Positions 25,772 to 34,821 of a stretch of DNA of 64,000 bases are shown here, piece after piece. Source of the stretch: Acutalibacter muris (GTDB lineage Bacteria > Bacillota > Clostridia > Oscillospirales > Acutalibacteraceae); NCBI RefSeq assembly GCF_002201475.1, contig NZ_CP021422.1, positions 1,240,001-1,304,000 on the forward strand. Reading direction: 5' to 3'. The notes below the pieces were generated by a model. It saw only the letters and a program-made list of their open reading frames with translations. It did not search any database and was not told where the DNA came from. The position numbers and the translations under genes are program-made. How positions within the stretch are numbered: the stretch's first letter is position 1; each line of letters starts with the position of its first letter.

Positions 25772-27583
25772 TCAGGTTATTAGCTTTACCTCGCCGTCTA
25801 TGAGCGTGGCAATGCTGTGCCGTGTCTCGTTCTCAAGCTTCAGCTGCGCCCCGCCTATCTCCACCAGGGTGCCTGGGTGCGCCGTTCTGAAGGTCAGACG
25901 CCCCGCGAGCCGGCGCTCCGTATCCTCCTGGAGCTCGTCAAGGCTCTTCTGGTGCTGGTTGAGCTTTAAGCGGTCCACAGATATCTGCATACGCATTTTG
26001 GACATCCGGCTGAGCTTTGTGGGGCTTGAGGGCTGGCGCTCGGTCTCCTCGAGGCTCTTTTCCAGCTCCGCTATCTCCTTTAACAGCTGCTCCTTCTCAT
26101 AGCTCTCACAGGGCAGGCCGCCCAGGACCACAGTTGTGCGCACCTCGGTTTTTGAGCCCACAGTGTTGGCGTCCACCTCGTTCCCGGCCCATATCCGCCC
26201 GCCGACGATGGCCCCCCGGCCGTTCTGTACATACACGCCCGCGTCGCAGTAGACCTCGCAGCTGATTATGCACTCAGAATTGAGGTTCTCCTTTGCGTGG
26301 ACGATGCAGTTTTCCAGGTACTTTGCGAATATGTCCCTATGGGAGCGTATGACCGCCTGATTGTTCCCCTGCACGCCCTTGCTGAGTATCAGGTCGCCCC
26401 CGGCCTCAATGGTGCTGGACTCCACCACGCCGTCCACCTTGACGGTGCCCATGGCCCGCACGGTGAAGCCGCTGCAAACGTCGCCGTGGATGTGCACGTC
26501 CCCCAAAAAGTTCACGCTGCCGGAGGAATAGTCCACGTTGCCGTCTATCTCTAAGAGCGGGTTCACCTGGAAGGCCCTGCCGGAAAATTCCAGCCCGCCG
26601 TCTCTGGTGGCGATAAGGGCACTGCCGTCCTCGTTCAGGGCTGTGTTGCGGCCCATGGGCGCCACAGCCGCCACGCCGTCCCTTGTGGGCAGCTCCTTGT
26701 CGGTAACGGTGCGCCCGGCTATACCCGGCGTAGGGGGATTTATACGGCAGATGGGCGCGTCCTTTTCCACATTCTGGGTGGTGCGCAGGGCGGTAAAATC
26801 CACCCGGTTCATATCGTCCACGGGCAGGTCCCTGTGGGCCTCTCTGGGATAGAGGTCTATAATGGCGCCGTCCTTTCCGGGCACGGCGGCCTTGCCCCGG
26901 GCGATCAAATGCATACGGAAATAGGGGGACTCCATCTCGGGTATGGCCCTGACGGTATCCAGGTCAACGCCGAAAGCCACCCCGGCGGCGCCCAGGGAGT
27001 TCATGATAATGCCCTTAGTAACGCCCTCGCCCTTTCCAGAGGGGGGATAGAGCAGCAGCCAGGCGCTGAGCTTGTCCCCGGAGATAAAGACGGTGGCCTG
27101 GGCATCCAGGTCCGCGGGCGGGGCGGGCTCTGGGTCCTGGGGACCCTGGGCGGGCTGCTGCTCCGGGGCCGGCGGCGGAGCGGGCAGTGGCGGCGGGGTC
27201 ATGGCCGAGAGCCTTGCCGCCGCCGAGGAGGACACAGCCATCAGCAGCTTTGTAAGCTCCGCCATAGAGGTCCTGGGGTCAAACACCTGTGGCTCCGCTG
27301 TTTTAAAGCTCAGCTCTGGCCTTGGCAGCTGGCGCCCCTGGTCCCGGCAGGCCCGCCAAAGCTCGAAAATAACGTGGTCCACCGGCAGGCTCAGGGTATA
27401 GGGGTCCACGGGCTCAGCCTTGGGGGCCTCCCTTGCGGGACGTTGGGCATCGGCCAGCTTTAGAGGCCTGTCGCCGGGGCGGGGCCGTGGGCCTGGGGTT
27501 TCCTTTGGGGCCTTCTTTTTGCGTCGGAACTTGAAAAGCTTTGAACCGAAAAGTCTTGATAGGAAAGAAATTGGGGCCGCCAT
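25772..27583 (-). CDS. FapA/DUF342-family protein
   Basis: Start taken at 27583 (MAAPISFLSRLFG); the frame extends to 27619. About 603 residues. A basic N terminus, a Pro-rich linker (~150-185), then the DUF342 region with IYPREAHRDLPVDDMNRVDF and the beta-helix repeat typical of polymer-forming/FapA proteins (VNFLGDVHIHGDVCSGF, VKVDGVVESSTIEAGGDLIL), and a C-terminal coiled coil (~505-560). FapA was named in flagellar assembly, but the family is widespread in non-flagellated Firmicutes; no flagellar genes are here. Function unknown. Confidence 0.8.
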   Translation of the reverse strand: MAAPISFLSRLFGSKLFKFRRKKKAPKETPGPRPRPGDRPLKLADAQRPAREAPKAEPVDPYTLSLPVDHVIFELWRACRDQGRQLPRPELSFKTAEPQVFDPRTSMAELTKLLMAVSSSAAARLSAMTPPPLPAPPPAPEQQPAQGPQDPEPAPPADLDAQATVFISGDKLSAWLLLYPPSGKGEGVTKGIIMNSLGAAGVAFGVDLDTVRAIPEMESPYFRMHLIARGKAAVPGKDGAIIDLYPREAHRDLPVDDMNRVDFTALRTTQNVEKDAPICRINPPTPGIAGRTVTDKELPTRDGVAAVAPMGRNTALNEDGSALIATRDGGLEFSGRAFQVNPLLEIDGNVDYSSGSVNFLGDVHIHGDVCSGFTVRAMGTVKVDGVVESSTIEAGGDLILSKGVQGNNQAVIRSHRDIFAKYLENCIVHAKENLNSECIISCEVYCDAGVYVQNGRGAIVGGRIWAGNEVDANTVGSKTEVRTTVVLGGLPCESYEKEQLLKEIAELEKSLEETERQPSSPTKLSRMSKMRMQISVDRLKLNQHQKSLDELQEDTERRLAGRLTFRTAHPGTLVEIGGAQLKLENETRHSIATLIDGEVKLIT

Positions 27584-27635
27584 AATTGCGCCTCGCTTTC
27601 TGGAAGAAAATTTCAGCATATATTTCTGTAATTAT

Positions 27636-27664
27636 ATTATATTCTTTCAGCGCCCTTTTGACAA
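27636..27664 (-). promoter_or_regulatory. Promoter for FapA-like gene
   Basis: Minus strand TTGTCA (27659-27664), 17-base spacer, TATAAT (27636-27641). Confidence 0.75.
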
Positions 27665-27885
27665 GGGAAACTTTGTTATATTGGCAAGAAATTTTAGCCA
27701 AAGGGGAGGAACTGCTTGTCAAGCCGCTAAACACGATTATACGCAAAGGCCTGGCCTCGCCAAATGGAGGCGTAGTTATCATATCGCGTTCATTCCAAAG
27801 CACAGGAGGAAAGCGATATACAAATAGTACAGGGAAAGTCATATCTGTTTGGCGCGGTGGTGCGGCAGGCACATTTTTTTACGTC

Positions 27886-27914
27886 TTGTAAACACATACT
27901 TATTATGCTATAAT
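27886..27914 (+). promoter_or_regulatory. Promoter for TolB-like gene
   Basis: TTGTAA (27886-27891), 17-base spacer, TATAAT (27909-27914), 41 bases ahead of the TTG start. Confidence 0.75.
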
Positions 27915-27954
27915 GACGCCTATAATAAGAGCATAAAGGAGCTGAATAGAGGCA

Positions 27955-28836
27955 TTGACAAAAACCGATACTGACCCCTGGGACCGCTCCCGGGACAGGT
28001 CCCTCCTACAGGTATACGACCTTGCGACCGGCTGCATAGAGACCCTGGCGGAGTTTGACTATCTTATAGAAGCCCCAAACTGGTCCCCAAACGGCAAATT
28101 CCTCTTGTACAACAGCAAGGGGCGCGTCTACCGCTTCGACCTGGAGACGAAAGGGAGTACCCTTTTGGAAACGGACTTTGTGGGGAACTGCAATAACGAT
28201 CACGTGCTCTCCGCCGACGGCGGGAGCGTCGCCGTGAGCCATGGGACTAAGGAGGACGGGCAGTCGAGAATATACACCGTGCCCATATCCGGCGGTGTGC
28301 CCCGGCTGATAACGCCCTTGGCCCCCAGTTACCTGCACGGCTGGTCCCCGGACGGCAGGACACTAGCCTACTGCGCCCTGCGTGACGGTGAGTTTGACAT
28401 CTACACCATTCCGGCGGAGGGCGGCGAGGAGACTAGGCTGACATACGCGCCCGGGCTGAATGACGGGCCGGAGTATGACAGCGCGGGGGAGTACATATGG
28501 TTCAATTCCGTGCGCTCGGGGCTTATGCAGGCCTTCCGCATGAGGGCCGACGGCAGCGAACAGACCCAGATGACCTTTGAGGAGGGCTGGAACATCTGGT
28601 TCCCGCATATTTCCCCGGACCGCAAGTGGGTGGTGGCGTTGGGATACCGTAAAGGCGACGTAAGGCCTGAGGAGCATTTGCCCCATAAGGACGTGGAGCT
28701 CAAGCTCATGCCGGCGGAGGGGGGCCCGCTGACAACCATAGCCGCCCTCTTCGGCGGGCAGGGCACCATCAACGTAAATTCCTGGGCCCCGGACAGCAGA
28801 AGATTTGCCTTCGTCCGATATGAGATAATGCCCTGA
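27955..28836 (+). CDS. TolB-like WD40 beta-propeller protein
   Basis: 293 residues from a TTG at 27955; an in-frame TGA at 27943 rules out a longer frame, and AAAGGAG lies 13 bases upstream. Repeated propeller blades carry the WSPDGRTLAYCA / APNWSPNGKFLLYNS / ISPDRKWVVALGY signature of the TolB C-terminal/PD40 repeat. No signal peptide, so probably cytosolic. Substrate unknown; resembles the dipeptidyl-peptidase propeller without its hydrolase. Confidence 0.8.
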   Translation: MTKTDTDPWDRSRDRSLLQVYDLATGCIETLAEFDYLIEAPNWSPNGKFLLYNSKGRVYRFDLETKGSTLLETDFVGNCNNDHVLSADGGSVAVSHGTKEDGQSRIYTVPISGGVPRLITPLAPSYLHGWSPDGRTLAYCALRDGEFDIYTIPAEGGEETRLTYAPGLNDGPEYDSAGEYIWFNSVRSGLMQAFRMRADGSEQTQMTFEEGWNIWFPHISPDRKWVVALGYRKGDVRPEEHLPHKDVELKLMPAEGGPLTTIAALFGGQGTINVNSWAPDSRRFAFVRYEIMP

Positions 28837-28850
28837 AAACCTATAATTGT

Positions 28851-28889
28851 CCCGCCGGGGCTCCTGCAAAGTCCGGCGGGGTTTTCTTT
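28851..28889 (+). terminator. Terminator after TolB-like gene
   Basis: CCCGCCGG (28851-28858) pairs with CCGGCGGG (28873-28880), then GTTTTCTTT. Confidence 0.85.
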
Positions 28890-28927
28890 ATTTCCCCGAA
28901 ATATAACAGGGGTTTCTGATATTCCCA

Positions 28928-28956
28928 TTGACAAACTGGGTTTATAGGTATATAAT
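28928..28956 (+). promoter_or_regulatory. Consensus promoter for metY
   Basis: TTGACA (28928-28933), 17-base spacer, TATAAT (28951-28956). The transcript leader is only ~25 bases, leaving no space for a SAM riboswitch. Confidence 0.9.
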
Positions 28957-28987
28957 GGTACCACTAAGCGGAGAGGAGACAAAAATC

Positions 28988-30274
28988 ATGAGTTATAAGT
29001 TTGAAACATTACAGCTTCACGTGGGGCAGGAGAGCCCCGACCCGGCCACCGGCGCCAGGGCAGTGCCGATTTATCAGACCACCTCCTATGTTTTCAGGGA
29101 CTCTGCCCAGGCCGCGGCCCGCTTCGGGCTCAGCGACCCGGGAAACATCTACGGACGGCTGACAAACTCCACCCAGGAGGTGCTGGAGAAGCGCATGGCG
29201 GCCCTGGAGGGCGGCACGGCGGCCCTGGCCACCGCTTCAGGCGCGGCGGCTATCGCCTATACCCTCCAGGCCCTGGCCCAGGCGGGGGACCATGTGGTAG
29301 CGCAAAAGACCATCTACGGCGGCAGCTACAACCTGCTGGCCCATACTCTGCCCCAGTACGGCATAGAGACTACCTTTGTAGACGCGCACAACCTCAAGGA
29401 GCTCGAGGAGGCCATCAGGCCGAATACCAAGGCGGTCTATCTTGAGACCCTGGGCAACCCCAACAGCGATATCCCGGACATCGACGCTATAGCCGGGATT
29501 GCCCACTCCCACGGCCTGCCCCTGGTCATCGACAATACCTTCGGCACACCTTACCTTATCCGTCCCCTTGAGCACGGGGCTGATATAGTGGTGCACTCTG
29601 CCACCAAATTCATTGGGGGGCACGGCACCACCTTGGGCGGAATTATAGTAGACAGCGGCAAATTTGACTGGAGGGCCTCCGGGAAATATGCTCCAATAGC
29701 CGAACCCAACCCCAGCTACCACGGCGTGAGCTTTGTGGATGCGGCAGGTCCCGCGGCCTTCGTTACATATATCCGGGCAATTCTCCTGCGGGATACCGGC
29801 GCGACGCTCTCGCCGTTCAACGCCTTCCTGCTCTTACAGGGTGTTGAAACTCTCTCCCTGCGCCTGGAACGACACGCCGGGAACACAAGGAGGGTGGTGG
29901 AGTTCCTGGCGGGGCACCCCCAGGTGGAGAGGGTGAACCATCCCAGTCTGCCGGACCACCCGGACCACGCCCTGTATGAGAGGTACTTCCCCAATGGCGG
30001 CGCCTCCATCTTCACCTTTGAGATAAAGGGCGGGCAGGAGGAGGCCCACAGATTTATCGATAATCTGGAGATATTCTCGCTTTTGGCCAATGTGGCGGAC
30101 GTGAAGTCCCTGGTGATACACCCGGCCACCACCACCCATTCCCAGCTTTCGCCGGAGGAACTGCTGGACCAGGGCATAAAGCCCAGCACCATAAGGCTGT
30201 CCATCGGCACGGAGCATATTGACGATATCATCGCCGACCTGGAAAAGGGCTTTGAGGCGGTGCGAAGGGGCTAG
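28988..30274 (+). CDS. metY: O-acetylhomoserine sulfhydrylase (aminocarboxypropyltransferase)
   Basis: Start at ATG 28988 (GAGAGGAGAC upstream); the frame upstream includes the promoter. 428 residues, Cys/Met-metabolism PLP family. Seen: PIYQTTSYVFRDSAQAAARF near residues 24-43, GNIYGRLTNST, and the PLP-lysine motif DIVVHSATKFIGGHGTTLGG near 200-219; a C-terminal RLSIGTEHIDDIIADLEKG. Converts O-acetylhomoserine and sulfide to homocysteine. Homoserine would come from Hom encoded 15 kb away. Confidence 0.92.
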   Translation: MSYKFETLQLHVGQESPDPATGARAVPIYQTTSYVFRDSAQAAARFGLSDPGNIYGRLTNSTQEVLEKRMAALEGGTAALATASGAAAIAYTLQALAQAGDHVVAQKTIYGGSYNLLAHTLPQYGIETTFVDAHNLKELEEAIRPNTKAVYLETLGNPNSDIPDIDAIAGIAHSHGLPLVIDNTFGTPYLIRPLEHGADIVVHSATKFIGGHGTTLGGIIVDSGKFDWRASGKYAPIAEPNPSYHGVSFVDAAGPAAFVTYIRAILLRDTGATLSPFNAFLLLQGVETLSLRLERHAGNTRRVVEFLAGHPQVERVNHPSLPDHPDHALYERYFPNGGASIFTFEIKGGQEEAHRFIDNLEIFSLLANVADVKSLVIHPATTTHSQLSPEELLDQGIKPSTIRLSIGTEHIDDIIADLEKGFEAVRRG

Positions 30275-30291
30275 GTATAGTAAAACGCGGC

Positions 30292-30320
30292 TTGACTATT
30301 TCCCGCATATGTGCTAGTTT
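30292..30320 (+). promoter_or_regulatory. Likely promoter of the broken GH3 gene
   Basis: TTGACT (30292-30297), 17-base spacer, TAGTTT (30315-30320), 32 bases ahead of the ATG at 30353. Confidence 0.5.
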
Positions 30321-30352
30321 ATGAGTTAAGAAGCACAGGAGAGAGAATAACA

Positions 30353-32553
30353 ATGAACAAAACCTGTGAAGCAGAGACAGCCCGGACAGCCCTTGCACGG
30401 CAGCTTGCGGCAGAGGCTATGGTGCTGCTTAAAAACGAGGGCGGGCTCCTCCCGCTGCCCAAAGGAAAAACGGTGGCCCTTTTGGGTCAGACACAGCTGG
30501 ATACCGTTATCGGCGGCGGTGGCTCCGGGGCCTCCTTCAGCGAGGGCACCCTACAGATACGCGACGAGCTGGTAAAGGCTGGGCTCGCCGTGGAGGCCTC
30601 TATGGACGGCTTCTACCGTGAACTGTCAAAAAAGCGCCGGGAGGAAAGCTCCAAATCCCGTTCGCCTTTTGCGGATTTTGAAGGCTTAGTTGCCAGCGGC
30701 CTTATATATGAAATCTTCGGGCAGTACAGCGCGGCCCGGGAGGAGCCAATCCCCGGCGAGGAGCTCTGGCGGGCCGCTGGGGAGGCTGCGGACACGGCCA
30801 TAATTATTATTGGCCGGGCAACGGGCGGCGAGGAGTGCGACCGCAGGGTGGAGAACGATTATTACCTTACGCCTTCTGAGAAAAGGCTGCTTGAGCTGGC
30901 CTGCGGGCATTTTGAAAATGTGATGGCGGTATTCAACTGCAACGGCATGGTGGATATGAGCTGCACCAAAACCTGTCCCAATATAAAGGCGGCGCTTTTC
31001 ATGGGGACCGCCGGGGAACAGGCCGCAGGGGCCTTGGCGGACCTTATCACAGGCAGGGCGACCCCCTCTGGGAAACTGATATCTCTAAAAAGTTCCCGGG
31101 AAAGGAGGCGGTACAGCTCTATATCCACGGGCCCTCTGTCCGGCTGAAAAAGCCCTGGCAGGAGCTGCGGGCCATCGCAAAAACGCCGCTTCTACAGCCG
31201 ATGGAGAGCTGTAAGCTTATTTTGAGCTTTCCCCTTTCGGACATGGCCTCCTTCGAGGAGGCTTCCATGAGCTATATGCTGGAGCCCGGGGACTATGTTG
31301 CCATGGTGGGGACCGGCTCCCATAACTCGGCCCCGGCGGCGATACTGGCTCTTGGGGAAAAGATAGTCACACGCACGGTGTCGGCCGATATCGGCATGAC
31401 CCCGGCCAATAAGGGCAGGATTGCCCTTATGGAGCCCGAAGCACAGCGCCGGATAGAGAATATTGACGGCCTGCCGCGCATTGCCTTTACAGAAAGGGAC
31501 GTGGAGGTAAGCCGGCCGGCATACGGCGGCTATAACCATAAGGCGGAGCCTGTGGCCTCTACACTCCAGGACGTGGCCGCCGGCAGGGTGACAAGGGAGG
31601 AGTTTGTGGGCCAGATGACCGTAAGGGAGCTGGCGGTGCTCTGTAACGGCTTTGGACCCGGGCTGCCCTTTGGCGGCATGGGCAAGAAGGACGTCCCCGT
31701 AACTATAAAGGACGAGGAGGGCAGGGACATAGGCTCCTGCTCCAATCCCCACGCCATGCCAGGATACTGCAACCCAGCTTTGGAAAAATATGGAATAATG
31801 TCCTCGGTGTATAAAGATGGCCCCGCCAGCGTGGGCAAAACGGCGTGGCCTACCGGCATGATGATAGCCTGCACCTTTAACCCGGAGCTTGCCTATGAAT
31901 TCGGCAGCGCCTGCGGCTGTGAGGCAGAGATGTGTCACGTGGACAGCTGGCTGGCCCCCGGGCTGAACCTTATCCGCAGCCCCATCGAGGGCCGCGCCTT
32001 CGAGTATTTCTCCGAGGATCCCTTTATGTGCGGCCTTTTCGGCGTCCAGGTCGCGTTGGGAGCGATGGAGAACAACAATATTACCGTCTGTCCAAAGCAT
32101 TTTGCCCTAAACGAACAGGAGACCTACCGCCGGGGCAGCATCAAGAAGAACATTGACGCCGTGGATTCCATCGTCAGCGCCCGGGCGGCAAGGGAGCTCT
32201 ATCTGCGCCCCTTTGAGATGGTAGTCACCAGGGCAAGGCCCACAACCCTGATGACCTCCTTTAATAAGGTCAACGGCAAATTTGCCGCGGGCAGCCACGT
32301 CCTGTGCACTGAGATACTGCGGGGCGAGTGGGGCTATGAGGGAGTTGTAATCACGGACTGGGGCGACATGGATATGGTTGTGGACGGCGCGGAGGCGGTA
32401 AGGGCCGGAAACGATGTTATAATGCCCGGCGGCCCGCCGGTTATAGCCCAGGTGCTGAAGGGCTATGAGGAGGGCAGGGTCAGTATCAATGATCTGCGAC
32501 AGGCGGCCGCCCACCTGATGAACTATTTGCTCGGCACGAAGCTTTACCGATAA
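30353..32553 (+). pseudogene. Permuted GH3 beta-glucosidase, disrupted by deletion and frameshift
   Basis: The first frame (30353-31147) encodes a GH3 C-terminal alpha/beta sandwich (AAEAMVLLKNEGGLLPLP, VALLGQTQLDTVIGGGGSG, EECDRR, VMAVFNCNGMVD, GRATPSGKLI). The second frame (open from before 31096 to 32553) begins inside the fibronectin-III-like domain (PGKEAVQLYIHGPSVRLKKP) and continues into the GH3 TIM barrel with KHFALNEQE and the nucleophile region GVVITDWGDMD. The C-then-N order is the permuted arrangement known from Ruminococcus albus-type enzymes. Between them, near 31075-31096, the usual EGIYVGYRYFD-type stretch (~80 residues) is missing and the frame shifts from 2 to 1. Probably inactive. 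Confidence 0.8.
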
Positions 32554-32604
32554 GAAAGAATTTTATCCTTGTTGTTGGTTTTTGAGCCCTCCGGGCGCTG
32601 CCGG

Positions 32605-33654
32605 TCAATACCTCTCCATAACCCGCCGAAGCGCCGCAACTATGTGCGGCGCCGAGGACCGTTCCCAGTTATGCATATTGAGTCCCTCCAGCTTAGTGCT
32701 GATGAATTCCAGCTGCTCCACAATATAGCCCAGTTCCTCTGTGGAAAGGCACTCGGATATGGCACAGCAGTAGGCTCCCCGATAGTGCCCGAAGGCTTCT
32801 TTATAGTATTCCAGCTTTTCGTTATTGTCCTCGTGCAGGTCCCCGAGATGTATGGCGTTGCCGCCCATCATTTTTAGGTTTTCGCAGACCATATAGGTGC
32901 TGTTTGCCTCTGTGCGGAGCTGGTTGGCGTCCAGAAGCATCTCTATCTGCTTGTCCCGACGCTCATTCGCGTTGGCAAATGTTTCATAGCAGCTTTCGGA
33001 GAGGGTAGCTAAATAAACCTTTCTCCCGTATTCCGAAGCCTCGAGAACGTCAGGGTTATACGGGCCGACGATCTGTATGAACTCCATCGTCATGCTCAGT
33101 TGAGCAAACAGAACGTCCTCCAGCTTCTCCATCTCCACGTGGTACCCCATATATTCGTCCGTTTTTGCTAAAAAGGGGTCCTCCGCCCAAGCGGTCAGGG
33201 GAATGCGGCTTTGTTCCCAGGGGGTAGGCTCAGGGTCCAGGGGAGAGGGTGGCTCCTCCGCAGGGGGGGCGGCAGCGCTAACGTTCCCGGAGGTAATCTG
33301 GGCGGTCAGGGTTGTTGCAAGCACACAGGCCACAAGCAGCCCGGCGCAGGCCGCCACAGGGAACCAGGAAAAAAAGGCGGCAACGGCTTTCTTGAAGGCT
33401 GCCAGCGGGTCAGCGCTTTTCTCGGGCTTGTATGTAAAGGCAAAAATAGCCCCAAAGGCGGCCATAAACACCGCTATGGCGGCAATTAGGACTGTATGCA
33501 ACTCTCCTGGGAGGTGGAGCAATAGTGAGACAACGAGATAGACGCAGACTGTGATCGATGCGATAAATATCGCAATAAACGCAGTCTTGCGCTGGGGGCC
33601 GTCCTTATTTTCAGCCGTCCGACTTTGTGTGGTTTCCCTTGTCCCTCTTTTCAT
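32605..33654 (-). CDS. Hypothetical membrane protein (about 350 aa)
   Basis: Start at 33654 (MKRGTRETTQ) after GGAGGACACC. Three hydrophobic segments near residues 25-45, 47-68 and 90-115, then a Pro-rich linker (AAAPPAEEPPSPLDPEPTP, ~125-143) and a helical, mostly acidic domain of ~200 residues, which would lie outside if the topology is odd. Not recognised. The end faces the broken GH3 gene. Possibly a cell-surface sensor or a coping domain of TPR-like helices; undetermined. Confidence 0.6.
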   Translation of the reverse strand: MKRGTRETTQSRTAENKDGPQRKTAFIAIFIASITVCVYLVVSLLLHLPGELHTVLIAAIAVFMAAFGAIFAFTYKPEKSADPLAAFKKAVAAFFSWFPVAACAGLLVACVLATTLTAQITSGNVSAAAPPAEEPPSPLDPEPTPWEQSRIPLTAWAEDPFLAKTDEYMGYHVEMEKLEDVLFAQLSMTMEFIQIVGPYNPDVLEASEYGRKVYLATLSESCYETFANANERRDKQIEMLLDANQLRTEANSTYMVCENLKMMGGNAIHLGDLHEDNNEKLEYYKEAFGHYRGAYCCAISECLSTEELGYIVEQLEFISTKLEGLNMHNWERSSAPHIVAALRRVMERY

Positions 33655-33895
33655 TGGTGTCCTCCATATAAGAGAATATCCAATATTTTCCTTATATATT
33701 ATGTTATTCGGCAGGAGGGCGGCTTTAATTAAGGGGCTTTTCAAAAACACGGATTTTTCGTGAATAAGAGACAAAATTATTAACAAACAACGGCTGAAGT
33801 GTAGCTGTTGTTGTCAAAATAACGAATTTCAGCTAATTGCAAGGAGAAATCGGCGCATAAAACCTGTAAAATAAATTGAAATTATGTAAAATTAG

Positions 33896-33976
33896 GGAGT
33901 CTCCTTACTCCCGGCGCTGCCGCTTTTGGATGAGCCCATGAACGGGCTGGACAATCAGGGGGGGCGAGGAGATTGA
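33896..33976 (+). pseudogene. Fragment of an ABC-transporter ATP-binding protein
   Basis: In one frame (33899-33976) the DNA reads LLPALPLLDEPMNGLDNQG, the Walker B and D-loop of an ABC ATPase, then a stop. Removing one G from the run of seven after GACAATCAG continues into GEEIEG, as expected for this family. No Walker A or signature motif is nearby; upstream DNA is non-coding and AT-rich. It is a relic beside the end of proC. Confidence 0.65.
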
Positions 33977-33984
33977 GGGGTGAT

Positions 33985-34806
33985 CTATTTTAGCGAGCCG
34001 TTCTTTTCATAGGCGGCAATAACACCCTCTATCACAGCGCTTCTGAACCCGGAGCGCTCCAGGGCCCTTACGCCTTGGATAGTGACCCCGCCCGGTGAGC
34101 ATACCTCGTCCTTCAGCTGTCCGGGGTGTTTGCCGCTCTCCAGTACCAGCCCCGCGGACCCGGCCACCATCTGCGCCGCAAGCTCTGTTGCCGTGGCCCG
34201 GGGCAGGCCGCAGGCCACGCCGCCGTCGGCAAGGGCTTCTATGAACATATCCACAAAGGCCGGGCCGCAGCCCGCCAAGACACCGCCAATGTCCATAAGC
34301 TTCTCCGGCAGCGATAGAAGCCGCCCCGAACCCTCCAGGGCCTCTAGGAATAGGGCCTCCTCGGCTTTGGTGATATCAGGGCTGCAAAGGTATAGGCTCA
34401 TGCCCTGGCCGATGGCGGCGGGGGTGTTGGGCTTGAGGTTTATCACAGGATAGTCTGAGCCGGCCATGCGCCGGAGGTCCTCAATATTCAGCCCGGCAGC
34501 GATGTTCACAAGGATAAAGCGGTCCCTTCGGGCGCGGAGAGCGGGGGCGATATCCCCAAGCATACAGGCCATGCCCTGGGGCTTTACACCAAGGAAGATG
34601 TACTCCGCCTTGGCGGCGACAGCCTGATTGTCCCTCTCCGCCGCACACCCAAGCTCAGCCGCCAGTACGGCGGCTTTTTCATATGTGCGGTTAGAAAGGA
34701 GAATATTTTCTCCCGGCACCCTGCGGCGCAGGGCCCTGGCCAGAGCTCCTCCCATATTGCCCGTGCCGATGAATCCGAATCTTGGCCACTTATCTTGAGT
34801 TGACAT
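33985..34806 (-). CDS. proC: Pyrroline-5-carboxylate reductase
   Basis: 273 residues. NADPH-binding FGFIGTGNMGGALARAL near residues 10-26; FLGVKPQGM; C-terminal proline-binding region GCGPAFVDMFIEALADGGVACGLPR and SPGGVTIQGVRALE. Last step of proline synthesis. Final gene of proB-proA-proC, 15 bases after proA. Confidence 0.95.
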   Translation of the reverse strand: MSTQDKWPRFGFIGTGNMGGALARALRRRVPGENILLSNRTYEKAAVLAAELGCAAERDNQAVAAKAEYIFLGVKPQGMACMLGDIAPALRARRDRFILVNIAAGLNIEDLRRMAGSDYPVINLKPNTPAAIGQGMSLYLCSPDITKAEEALFLEALEGSGRLLSLPEKLMDIGGVLAGCGPAFVDMFIEALADGGVACGLPRATATELAAQMVAGSAGLVLESGKHPGQLKDEVCSPGGVTIQGVRALERSGFRSAVIEGVIAAYEKNGSLK

Positions 34807-34821
34807 AACTATACTCTCCTT

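Larger units (their letters stand above)
27584..27954. promoter_or_regulatory. Divergent intergenic region with two promoters
   Basis: Between the FapA-like (-) and TolB-like (+) genes. It contains a minus promoter at 27636-27664 and a plus promoter at 27886-27914; the ~200 bases between them show no coding sequence or structure I can support. Confidence 0.6.

Noticed and set aside
28837..28987. SAM riboswitch or T-box upstream of metY
   Set aside because: The promoter lies only ~30 bases before the start codon; no space for a riboswitch.
33787..33895. tRNA or small RNA gene next to the ABC relic
   Set aside because: No cloverleaf, no T-loop consensus and no terminator; AT-rich without structure.
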